A stretch of DNA of 64,000 bases from Bartonella sp. B1099 (GTDB taxonomy: Bacteria > Pseudomonadota > Alphaproteobacteria > Rhizobiales > Rhizobiaceae). Made by a program: the position numbers and the translations under genes. This document shows positions 17,762-25,463 of this stretch, piece by piece. The notes below the pieces were generated by a model. That model ran no database searches and had not been told where the DNA came from. It saw nothing but the letters and a program-made list of their open reading frames with translations. Where the stretch lies: NCBI RefSeq assembly GCF_944801835.1, contig NZ_CALYLN010000004.1, positions 99,926-163,925 on the forward strand. The letters are read 5' to 3'. Within the stretch, counting starts at the first letter, position 1. Each line of letters begins with the position of its first letter.

Positions 17762-19387
17762 TCAATAAATCTTTGATCTTGTTGTTAAAAAGAGCGGGTT
17801 TTCATCAAAGCTATAAGCACCCAGAACAGGCGTATATTCGTAAATTTCCGGCATCTGGCGGCTAGCAAAATAAGCCAAAGCACAAGCAATAGCACTATCC
17901 CCATGGCGCATAAAACCATCACTGCCTTTAAAACGATGATTATCTGGAATTTTGACAATACCATTGACATAAGCAAGCGCTTGATGATCCGCCACAATGT
18001 CACTATCGCGCGGCAAAACAATCATCCCATCCCCAAAGGCTTCTAAATAAGCCGGCATTTCTTTGCTATACCAACTTTGCGACAATTGAATCTCTTGCAC
18101 ACATGCCCCATAACGCTGCGCTGCTTTTTCGGCTAAATAAGCCCCATTGCCCCGCGCATCTAACGCGCCCCCTAACAAACGTGGCAATCCACTAACCCCA
18201 TAAAATAAAATCTCTCTTTGTTGATCAAACGGCATATTGCGCAATTCCACCATAAACCGTACACGGCGTACCAAATCTTGTCCCACTTCCATCACCACAA
18301 TCGAGGTGGCATCACCGCTGCGCGCAAAATCAACCCCAAAAACATGTTGACGCCGCCGATCAAGTTCAGCATGCAGAGGCTTTACATGCTGCTCACACCA
18401 AGCAAATGCCGCTTGACTTCGTTGATCATCCGATTGATTTTTAAAACCATCCGCACAAGCAAAACGCAGCACCGCAATATCTCGCGCACAACAATTTTCA
18501 ATCTGCAAGCGTGTTAAAGCTGCTCCTTCTTGATCAGCTGGTATGGCATCCAACTCTTGCCGCATGGCACTCAAACGCACCCCATAAGAGGCGCGGATTT
18601 GTTTCTCCCATTGTTGTTCGGAAGCTAAACTCCATCCCTCCCCCTTCATCGCGCAAACCCGTTTAAACAAGCCATTTTTAACCGCTACACTAAAGGGGTA
18701 ACGATGCAGAGAAAAAGGAATTTTGCCTGCACGCGCCTCACGGATCAGTTCATTGAAAGGATTAAGCACCCCATTGTGTGTTGAGATCACACGGATTTTA
18801 CCCCCCCAAATTAACAAAGCATTCACCGCATCCAAAACAGCGCGCACATCTTGATGAAACGCTGCCTCATCAATCACCACAATGCCCTGTAGTCCACGAA
18901 TATTTTCAGGACGGCTTGAGAGCGCTTCAATACGAAACCCCGAAGCAAAGCGTACCCGATAAGCAGAAATATATTTTGTCGATCCATCTTCTTTTTGATC
19001 TGGAAATAAAATTTCTTCCACATCCCCACTGTGGCTGGTAAGTGCCCTCGCAAAATTGCTCACATAGCCAATAAATTCACGCCCCTTTTCTTTGGTATCG
19101 CCAATGTAAAAAACATTATCCCCCCCTGCTTTAACAGTTGCCGCCGCAATCAGCGTATCATCTAGAGCCTCAGCAAAAGTAATGCCGGTCCGGCGCCCTT
19201 TTTCAACCAACTTTAAGGGGGATTTATCCTCAATCCATGCCCGTTGATGCGCCATCAAAACCCCTTCAGCTAAGGGATCTTTCTCTTTTGGAAAAGCACT
19301 TGTCTGCCAAAGAGCAAAACCCAACCAATCACCATTCGCATCATTGTTTAAAGGAGTCTGTTCAAAAGTCTCACACCCTTCAGCCAT
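17762..19387 (-). CDS. Terminase large subunit (Mu gp28-like)
   Basis: A 541-residue packaging motor. The ATPase half has a Walker A-like segment (VEKGRRTGITFAEAL, near residue 65) and a Walker B (GIVVIDEAAFHQD, near residue 170). The nuclease half starts with FGVDFARSGDATSIVV near residue 350, an RNase H-fold acidic position. The family pumps and cuts phage DNA into heads. The gene follows the gp27-like small-subunit candidate with an 8-bp overlap. It looks intact although no capsid genes remain. Confidence 0.9.
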   Translation of the reverse strand: MAEGCETFEQTPLNNDANGDWLGFALWQTSAFPKEKDPLAEGVLMAHQRAWIEDKSPLKLVEKGRRTGITFAEALDDTLIAAATVKAGGDNVFYIGDTKEKGREFIGYVSNFARALTSHSGDVEEILFPDQKEDGSTKYISAYRVRFASGFRIEALSSRPENIRGLQGIVVIDEAAFHQDVRAVLDAVNALLIWGGKIRVISTHNGVLNPFNELIREARAGKIPFSLHRYPFSVAVKNGLFKRVCAMKGEGWSLASEQQWEKQIRASYGVRLSAMRQELDAIPADQEGAALTRLQIENCCARDIAVLRFACADGFKNQSDDQRSQAAFAWCEQHVKPLHAELDRRRQHVFGVDFARSGDATSIVVMEVGQDLVRRVRFMVELRNMPFDQQREILFYGVSGLPRLLGGALDARGNGAYLAEKAAQRYGACVQEIQLSQSWYSKEMPAYLEAFGDGMIVLPRDSDIVADHQALAYVNGIVKIPDNHRFKGSDGFMRHGDSAIACALAYFASRQMPEIYEYTPVLGAYSFDENPLFLTTRSKIY

Positions 19388-19961
19388 GTTTTATCCCCAA
19401 AACTTGCGCGCGAATAGCCCGCGCCGTATCTTCTGAAAGCCCCGCTGCTGCCGCTGCCACCTCAACCGCTTTGCTTGCCTTACTTGTAAAATCCTTCTCT
19501 AATCTTTGCCGTCTGGTAGTGGATAAATGTTCGGCTGCCAAAACTCCTTTGAGCGCATTGGCCAACTCTTGGGCTGCCTTTGGCGAAAGGCTTTTCCCAC
19601 TGCTTAACGTGGAAAAAATAAGCTCTTTAATCGCTGCAGCTGTTAACAAAGTAATATTATCAGAAGCTTTGGCATCAAAGCGCTGTGAAAGGCTTGCTGC
19701 TATTTCACGCGTTTGTTCCAAGCGCCGTGACATCACCGCGAGCCGCAAAGAATAACGATTAAAACTCGAAAAGGAGGGAATGGAAAAATTGAGACCTGTT
19801 TCTTTTTTTAAAGCCTTCAAAGCCGCTTTAAATTCATCATAAATGGCTTTTTGCGTCTTTTCACGCCCATTTAAAGCTTCAGCCGCCTCTGCAATAATTT
19901 GATCACAAGCTTGTGGCAATAAATCAATCGCCGTTAAGCGCCCACGCCCGACCTTGCGCAT
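19380..19961 (-). CDS. DUF3486 protein (Mu gp27-like, putative small terminase)
   Basis: A 193-residue, largely helical protein with the DUF3486 opening KVGRGRLTAIDLLPQ, typical of Mu gp27, which sits directly before the large terminase and is considered the DNA-recognition subunit. The Ala-rich middle (KAVEVAAAAAGLS) is also usual. It overlaps its neighbours on both sides (8 and 38 bp), as expected in a tight late operon. Confidence 0.82.
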   Translation of the reverse strand: MRKVGRGRLTAIDLLPQACDQIIAEAAEALNGREKTQKAIYDEFKAALKALKKETGLNFSIPSFSSFNRYSLRLAVMSRRLEQTREIAASLSQRFDAKASDNITLLTAAAIKELIFSTLSSGKSLSPKAAQELANALKGVLAAEHLSTTRRQRLEKDFTSKASKAVEVAAAAAGLSEDTARAIRAQVLGIKHG

Positions 19962-20280
19962 CCCTCACCTCGTCTTTTATTGATGAACGTTTGGGACGCT
20001 TAATCCCCTCAATGGAAAAGCTACGATCTAAATGACGCGCTCCCCGTTCTGTTAAAGCCGCAAGCAAAACAGATCCCACACATTTTAATGTAACAGCGCC
20101 TTGCTCTTCCATAAAAGCCAGTTCATTGTGCACAAAATCGCGATCACGCCGGATACCATAACTGTATAAAAGCCGCTCAATCATCGCACTCGATAATGTT
20201 TCGCTGCGCTCACAAGCAAGCCCTTTTAAAATAATCAACCGCGCTTCTTCACGAATGATTTTATCCATATCTGCTTTCAT
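19924..20280 (-). CDS. Mu gp26-like winged-helix protein
   Basis: A 118-residue protein (MIERLLYSYGIRRDRDFVHNEL..., VLLAALTERGARHLD) matching the ArsR-like phage protein family found at the gp26 position of Mu-like phages, between the DUF2730 and DUF3486 genes. The fold suggests nucleic-acid binding and the exact job is unknown. Start and stop overlap neighbouring genes by a few bases. Confidence 0.75.
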   Translation of the reverse strand: MKADMDKIIREEARLIILKGLACERSETLSSAMIERLLYSYGIRRDRDFVHNELAFMEEQGAVTLKCVGSVLLAALTERGARHLDRSFSIEGIKRPKRSSIKDEVRDAQGRAWALNGD

Positions 20281-20591
20281 TTCTTGGCATTCTCCAATAA
20301 AAACTCTTGCAAGCGCTCACCTATGGCTGCCACCGGTTGCAACTGTGCAGAAAACGTATTGAGGCGCCCATTTAAGCGTTCTATATTCACTTCCAACCTT
20401 TGCATGGCATCACGATCAGGTAAAAAATCCATCTCCGTCTCTAACTTTTGCACACGCTCTTTAAGCACCATCATGTCTTTCAGCATTTCCTTCGTACCAG
20501 AAGAAAAATAAGCTTTTAAAACCCCAGAAATCGCAACAATGGATAACAACAACGAAAGCCAGCCATTGGCCACACTAATATCCAAGTTCAC
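20277..20591 (-). CDS. DUF2730 protein (Mu gp25-like)
   Basis: A 104-residue protein with one N-terminal membrane segment (WLSLLLSIVAISGVLKAYF) followed by a coiled coil (KERVQKLETEMDFLPDRDAM...). This is the DUF2730 layout and Mu gp25 position. Function is not established; a link to lysis is suggested by its location beside the spanins. Confidence 0.8.
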   Translation of the reverse strand: MNLDISVANGWLSLLLSIVAISGVLKAYFSSGTKEMLKDMMVLKERVQKLETEMDFLPDRDAMQRLEVNIERLNGRLNTFSAQLQPVAAIGERLQEFLLENAKK

Positions 20592-20869
20592 GCCCCCCTC
20601 CTTGACTTCATTAAAATGGCTTTGACAGCTGCTCGTCTGTGCTGTTCGCAGATCAATAAAGCAGCACGATCACGGCTCCAATAATGCACCACTTCGCGTG
20701 CATTCAAAGCGCGTTCGGGCAACAGAGAAGGGCGGGCACACACCATGCGAACAACAGGCGGCAATTCAACCGATAAAAACTGATAAGCAAAACTATCCCT
20801 TGGCTTGGGTGTTGAGCAAGCGCACACGCTCAAGCCCAATGCCACCGCCAGTAGTTGGCAATACTGCAT
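20588..20869 (-). CDS. Outer-membrane spanin lipoprotein (Rz1-like)
   Basis: A 93-residue protein with a lipoprotein signal peptide: hydrophobic LLAVALGLSVCAC then STPKP, so lipidation is likely at one of the two Cys. Its start lies inside the preceding spanin gene in another frame (77-bp overlap), a hallmark of Rz/Rz1 pairs. Proline-containing sequence follows. It would tether the outer membrane for the last step of lysis. Confidence 0.72.
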   Translation of the reverse strand: MQYCQLLAVALGLSVCACSTPKPRDSFAYQFLSVELPPVVRMVCARPSLLPERALNAREVVHYWSRDRAALLICEQHRRAAVKAILMKSRRGA

Positions 20870-21131
20870 TGACCTCCTCCATTTTTGTAAGCTTTTCTCT
20901 TAAAGCAGAAATCACCCCTTGTGCTTGAAGCTCTGCTCTTTGTGCGGCTTCTCTTTGTTGCTTCTGTTCAAGCTCTGCTTGTAGGGAAACCTTGGCAATT
21001 TCTAAGCGCCAATACGCATCACGTGCTTTTTCTGCTTTTAAAATTTGCCCCTTCATCCAACCAAACAACGTGAAAAGGAAAAGCGCAAAAAAAAGCACCC
21101 CAAAAGACAGCTTTAAAGAAGGATTAAACAT
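20793..21131 (-). CDS. Inner-membrane spanin (Rz-like)
   Basis: A 112-residue type II membrane protein: one N-terminal segment (LSFGVLFFALFLFTLFGWM) and a long periplasmic helix rich in Glu/Lys/Gln (KAEKARDAYWRLEIAKVSLQ...). This is the inner-membrane spanin layout, and the lipoprotein partner is embedded in its 3' end. Confidence 0.75.
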   Translation of the reverse strand: MFNPSLKLSFGVLFFALFLFTLFGWMKGQILKAEKARDAYWRLEIAKVSLQAELEQKQQREAAQRAELQAQGVISALREKLTKMEEVNAVLPTTGGGIGLERVRLLNTQAKG

Positions 21132-21137
21132 TCACCT

Positions 21138-21410
21138 TCACCCCCTCCATAAACCATCATTGCACCCGTATTTCCCGCTCTTAGGAGGATTAAAACGCTT
21201 GCTATTGGAAAAATCCAAGGAACCAAAACCGCGATGCACCCCCAAATTCCCAACGATAATCGCCACCATGGAAGGAATAGAAATGGCTGCCATATCAACA
21301 AGGTGTGGCACCCCAAACAAACCACCCAAAATCAGCAAAAAAATAACCCCCCAAGCAAACCAAAAGGACCACCATAAATAACGTCGAGACCCCCGATAAG
21401 ACGGCTTCAT
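21138..21410 (-). CDS. Small membrane protein of the lysis module (holin candidate)
   Basis: A 90-residue protein with two hydrophobic stretches (LWWSFWFAWGVIFLLILGGLFG and MVAIIVGNLGVH) and a basic N-terminus. It overlaps the end of the endolysin gene by 4 bases and precedes the spanins, where a holin is expected. I do not recognise a specific holin family, so this rests on size, topology and context. Confidence 0.55.
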   Translation of the reverse strand: MKPSYRGSRRYLWWSFWFAWGVIFLLILGGLFGVPHLVDMAAISIPSMVAIIVGNLGVHRGFGSLDFSNSKRFNPPKSGKYGCNDGLWRG

Positions 21411-21985
21411 GGCTTCTCACCTCCAAGCCCTAAAAGCTTTTTTGCCCGATTAAGATACGTCAACCGCTGAACAAGACCATTTTTCCCCCCATTAATCGCT
21501 TTGGTAATCCTCACGACATCATCTTGATCAGCAAGCTTGTTCAAGCCTTTCCCCTGCCAAAACCACACAGCCGACCAAAGGGCGGCTGGAAACTGTTCCA
21601 CCACTTCTGGAAAAGCCTCACAATCAACCGCTTGGCTCTCTACCGAACCCAAAAACTGCGTAAAACGGCGATAATTATTACGTCCCGTTAATTGGATCAA
21701 ACCACGACCTTTAAAGCGCACACCATCACCAGGGGTGACATTGCCTAAATCACGCCGTCCTTCATAAGCACGCCCTGATCCATATTCACAAAGGGTAAAA
21801 AAGCCATCACTTTCATGGGCGCATTGGCTTAAAAAATGCGCAATACGCAAAGGTGTGGTGAGTGCTCCATAAGATAAAGCTTTAGGCAAGAAACGTGCCA
21901 TCTCAACAATAATATAATCTTGGCGTGCATGATGCGCCAGTTTAGGCGCAAGTTGATGAAGAAAAGAAGCATCTATTGAAATCAT
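21407..21985 (-). CDS. Phage endolysin, glycoside hydrolase family 19 (chitinase-like lysozyme)
   Basis: A GH19-type endolysin with the motif AHFLSQCAHESDGFFTLCEYG, where the Glu of HES is the catalytic acid, then GVRFKGRGLIQLTGRNNYRRF, the substrate-cleft signature. It degrades peptidoglycan at lysis. No signal sequence is evident, so a holin is needed for export. The ATG at 21985 is the more likely start than a codon 15 bases upstream. Confidence 0.9.
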   Translation of the reverse strand: MISIDASFLHQLAPKLAHHARQDYIIVEMARFLPKALSYGALTTPLRIAHFLSQCAHESDGFFTLCEYGSGRAYEGRRDLGNVTPGDGVRFKGRGLIQLTGRNNYRRFTQFLGSVESQAVDCEAFPEVVEQFPAALWSAVWFWQGKGLNKLADQDDVVRITKAINGGKNGLVQRLTYLNRAKKLLGLGGEKP

Positions 21986-22072
21986 AAAAAAACCACTCAA
22001 TGAATAAAATTCATCCGCAGTTTATGAAATCTCACGCCCCCCATATAAGCCTGACACTGTCAGTCAAAACTC

Positions 22073-22480
22073 TCAATACTCATAAAACTCTGGAAATAAT
22101 AAACCTTGTGGCTCTTTTGAAGAAATTCTCTTCTTCAAGCGATAGGCTGTACGCACATGCATACCAGAAACAGCCGCCGCATCATCTACCGACCAGCCTT
22201 TTTGCAACGCTTGCATCATTTTTTGCCGCCGTTCAGCATCTCTACCAAGGGGGATAAGAAGGCGCACACCCGAACCATTAAAACAAAAATGGTTGATCAA
22301 TTGCTGCGCCTCTTCAAACCCAACAATTTCAATCAACCAATCCGCATTCTCAAGACGCCCAGGGATATAAACCTCTCGTCCGCCAAAAGCACGCATCATA
22401 TTCCATGCCGCCTCACTGCCCGCAACATCGGCTATTTCACGCAATAAGGCAGGAAAATCGCTATAGATTTCCTCGTGCAT
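22073..22480 (-). CDS. mor: Mor-family transcriptional activator
   Basis: A 135-residue Mor protein: a dimerisation segment (LIEIVGFEEAQQLINHFCFNGSGVRLLIPLGR) and a C-terminal HTH (GWSVDDAAAVSGMHVRTAYRLKK). In Mu, Mor switches on middle transcription. It lies between GemA and the lysis genes, as in Mu. No separate late activator C is visible. Confidence 0.9.
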   Translation of the reverse strand: MHEEIYSDFPALLREIADVAGSEAAWNMMRAFGGREVYIPGRLENADWLIEIVGFEEAQQLINHFCFNGSGVRLLIPLGRDAERRQKMMQALQKGWSVDDAAAVSGMHVRTAYRLKKRISSKEPQGLLFPEFYEY

Positions 22481-22486
22481 GCATGC

Positions 22487-23116
22487 TTACCCCTCGCTTT
22501 TAACACCTTTTCGGATTTTCCGCCCCCAAACATTCATAACGTGCATAAAATCGCCCCCACTCATCTCGCCCAAAGCTTTACCACTTAACGCCATAACACT
22601 TTGATGAAACGCTTCCCCATCAAACACTGGGTCAAACACAACATCGGGATTCAAACGTTTCCATTGGGCACGCAAAATCAAATATCCTGGCATCTTTTGC
22701 CAAGAATCTTGAATCTTTTTCCCTTTCCAGTCAACCCCACCCTCACGCTGCAACCAGCTTTTCAACGCCTCAATGGCTTTTCCCGCGTCGTCACTATCGC
22801 GTAAAAAACGAATATGATCAATCCCTGTCTGTCTTTTGACAAAGCGAACTAAGGCTTGATCTGAACGATCACGAATGATGCCAAGATTCCACCCTGCAAT
22901 CCATAAAGCTTGAAGCTTTTTGGCATATTTGCCCTCTAAAACTTGTCTCTTCGGCTTAAAGCCCCAAGCCTGCATTTCATCCATCACCAAACGCTTCTCT
23001 AAAACACTCAAATCTTTTGCCGAATATTTTCCTGTCAGGCGATAAAGCATCGCCCGATAGGTTTCATCATCAAGTGCTAAAGCACGCCTTCCCATATGAA
23101 GTGCCGCTAAAGACAT
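22487..23116 (-). CDS. gemA: GemA / gp16 family regulatory protein
   Basis: About 209 residues matching the GemA family (Mu gp16): IGRR-like opening LHMGRRALALDDETYRAMLYRLTGKYS, then LQALWIAGWNLGIIRDRSDQALVRFVKRQTGI. GemA is described as modulating host gene expression and DNA topology. The ATG at 23116 has a ribosome binding site (GAGGG) five bases upstream. Confidence 0.87.
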   Translation of the reverse strand: MSLAALHMGRRALALDDETYRAMLYRLTGKYSAKDLSVLEKRLVMDEMQAWGFKPKRQVLEGKYAKKLQALWIAGWNLGIIRDRSDQALVRFVKRQTGIDHIRFLRDSDDAGKAIEALKSWLQREGGVDWKGKKIQDSWQKMPGYLILRAQWKRLNPDVVFDPVFDGEAFHQSVMALSGKALGEMSGGDFMHVMNVWGRKIRKGVKSEG

Positions 23117-23124
23117 GGTTTCCC

Positions 23125-23748
23125 TCACGTCTTCGCCATATCAAGAGTCACCGCACGCCAAGGGCTTTCTAATGTGTCGCGTTCATAAAAACGCACATAT
23201 TCCTTAGAGGTCGTCACACGAATGGCTTCACGGATCGCCCGCATCGCTTCCCTCCAACGGGGATCATTAATATCCAAGCGCAACAGCATAAAAATTTCAC
23301 CCCGATTCACCTTGCCTTCTTTATCCGTATTAAAAGCACGCGTAATAATCGCACGGATTTCAGGGCGCGCATCCGCAGACCATTCATTCAAACACTCATC
23401 AAGAAGGCTTTTGGCAATTTGCAATTGCGGACCAAAATCAAAGCTTTCTTGTACCTGCACCTTAATACGCTGCAAACCATCAAAACTTGTGTAAGTACAA
23501 TTGCCCTTTTTACCACGCCGCGCTACACCATATTCTTGCGCAAGCAAATTATCAAAATCACTCAAATCCGCAATCGTATGGCTGTTAAAACGCGCAATCC
23601 GTGCTGACAATTCTTTGGCATACCCCATAACCTTCCGCACCGTCTCATCTTCCAGCAAATCCGCAGGGCGGATCATATCCACCGGCACCAAAGCGCCTTT
23701 CGCATCCTTCATATAACGCGTGCCATCAAGTTCAATCTGTTTATTCAT
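23125..23748 (-). CDS. DUF3164 family phage protein
   Basis: About 207 residues beginning MNKQIELDGTRYMKDAKGALVPVDMI, the characteristic DUF3164 opening, and containing LDINDPRWREAMRAIREAI. The family occurs in Mu-like early regions between MuB and GemA. Its function is unknown. A longer upstream frame exists but overlaps the previous gene too far; 23748 is preferred. Confidence 0.85.
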   Translation of the reverse strand: MNKQIELDGTRYMKDAKGALVPVDMIRPADLLEDETVRKVMGYAKELSARIARFNSHTIADLSDFDNLLAQEYGVARRGKKGNCTYTSFDGLQRIKVQVQESFDFGPQLQIAKSLLDECLNEWSADARPEIRAIITRAFNTDKEGKVNRGEIFMLLRLDINDPRWREAMRAIREAIRVTTSKEYVRFYERDTLESPWRAVTLDMAKT

Positions 23749-24010
23749 CACTAAATTCCTCCTTCTTTTCTTGAAAACGACGAAACGGCACAACAACACC
23801 TGATAAAGGATTGTATCCCGCTTTCAATTGCCAACGACACCGCATAAGCTCATGACCTAAAATGTGGTTATAGCCTGCTAAGCGCCGTAAATACGCATTC
23901 AATTCTCGAACATCTTGTCCATGCAAAAAAATCCCATCTGTTTCATATTTCAAAAAGCCAGAGCGCAGAGCAATCAAGCAATCTCTCACCATATAAGGGT
24001 TCCGTTCCAT
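23741..24010 (-). CDS. Hypothetical early phage protein (89 aa)
   Basis: A small protein with no signature I recognise (RNPYMVRDCLIALRSGFLKY...). It shares one base with the end of the preceding gene and overlaps the DUF3164 start, and the tight spacing supports a real gene of the early operon. Confidence 0.6.
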   Translation of the reverse strand: MERNPYMVRDCLIALRSGFLKYETDGIFLHGQDVRELNAYLRRLAGYNHILGHELMRCRWQLKAGYNPLSGVVVPFRRFQEKKEEFSDE

Positions 24011-24279
24011 TATTTATCTCCTCCAAAATCCATATAAATCACACGATTGCTCTTATCTGTATCCGCATGAGAACCTTCACACTCAGATAAAACTTCTGAA
24101 ACTTCTTGTTCCAAAACCGCATCTGCTTCCCCCAAACGGTGAACACTCAACTCCAATTCAAGCGATAAAGCCAAATCCACACACAATTTAAGCTCTTCGC
24201 TAATATCCAAACCGCATTGATAATCATCATAAAGACCAACAAGCGTATCGGATAATTCCTTAGGGCTTAAGCTCATCAT
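24010..24279 (-). CDS. Hypothetical acidic early phage protein (89 aa)
   Basis: An acidic, leucine-rich helical protein (LSPKELSDTLVGLYDDYQ..., LALSLELELSVHRL). The ATG at 24279 overlaps the MuB stop codon (ATGA), implying translational coupling; a second ATG follows immediately. No family is recognised. Confidence 0.6.
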   Translation of the reverse strand: MMSLSPKELSDTLVGLYDDYQCGLDISEELKLCVDLALSLELELSVHRLGEADAVLEQEVSEVLSECEGSHADTDKSNRVIYMDFGGDK

Positions 24280-25307
24280 GCCAATTCCTCCACATTGCGG
24301 TTTTTCCATGCGGCTTTGACATGTTTCAAGGTCACCTCACTCCCATCTCCAAGAGCTGCCATGCGCGCCAACATCATGGTTTTATCAATCTGCCGTAAAG
24401 CCCCAGCTTTCAAACCAATACCGGTCAAAAACTTTATCGCACCAGCATCTTCAATCCCCCAATCGTGAATGCGCGCCGCAATATCCTCACTATAAGGTTT
24501 GCGCCGCTTCAAATGCATCGCCAAACGGCTTTTAATTTGCGCATAAGAAGGACCATTTTGACGATGCACGAGACGTCCCGAAATCTCATCATTGCCAACC
24601 AAAGCAAGCCCTGTGCCATTGATATCAACAAAGTGACGCAACTGATTAATCGCCTCATCCGTTAAATTTTGCGCCTCATCAACGATCAACAATGTTCCAC
24701 CCCCCACACGCTCTAACTTTTTACCAATAGCACGCGTCAGACGCGCAGGGTTATATTCCACCACTTCTAATTCTGCTGCCATATCATTCAAAATGCCATG
24801 AACACTGCGCGTATGCGGGCTTGCTGTGACCAGATAAACATGCGGGCGGGTCGCGCGGTAATAGCGGCAAGTTTCCGTTTTGCCACTGCCCGCATCAAGG
24901 GTAATCATCACCATATCCCCCGTACTTTGCGCCAGTGTTAGCGTGTCAATGATTTCACTCGCTATACGGTTCTTTTGAAACGCTGGCTTTTCAGGAATCA
25001 TCTCCAAAAGCCCTGCCGTTTCTTTTAATGTTTCAACCCATTGTTGAACTTTCGCATTTTGCTTGCCTAATTGCCCCGCATAACTACCCGCATACCACTG
25101 CGAAAAGGTGCCATCCGGCATGCCAATACGCCGCGCTACTTCTGCTTTAGTCCAGTCATTCGTCCGTCCTAGAGCGCGCACTGAATCCACAAGCGTATCC
25201 CATAAAGCAATATCATCACTATTGCGGTTTTGTGCTGTCCCATCGGGCTGTTTTTTTGGTCGCTCCCAAGGATTTTTATCAACGGTTGCATTTATCGCGT
25301 ACTTCAT
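24276..25307 (-). CDS. MuB-like transposition ATPase
   Basis: A 343-residue AAA+ ATPase: an N-terminal HTH (WTKAEVARRIGMPDGTFSQW, ~52-71), Walker A LDAGSGKT (137-144), Walker B LLIVDEAQ (206-213), and a C-terminal lid. MuB-type proteins select and immunise target DNA and activate the transposase. It is encoded directly downstream of MuA. Confidence 0.9.
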   Translation of the reverse strand: MKYAINATVDKNPWERPKKQPDGTAQNRNSDDIALWDTLVDSVRALGRTNDWTKAEVARRIGMPDGTFSQWYAGSYAGQLGKQNAKVQQWVETLKETAGLLEMIPEKPAFQKNRIASEIIDTLTLAQSTGDMVMITLDAGSGKTETCRYYRATRPHVYLVTASPHTRSVHGILNDMAAELEVVEYNPARLTRAIGKKLERVGGGTLLIVDEAQNLTDEAINQLRHFVDINGTGLALVGNDEISGRLVHRQNGPSYAQIKSRLAMHLKRRKPYSEDIAARIHDWGIEDAGAIKFLTGIGLKAGALRQIDKTMMLARMAALGDGSEVTLKHVKAAWKNRNVEELA

Positions 25308-25463
25308 ATATATTCCCCTTTCGTATTGATTTAGACTATTGGTAAGGGGAAGGGCTTAAACCTTGCCCCTTATCTTTTGTCTCTCAATAAACTCTCCAAG
25401 CCGTACGCGATACAAAACCAGCCCCCCTTGTAGGCACTCTTGTAAGTCCCCCCCCTTCCTTTC

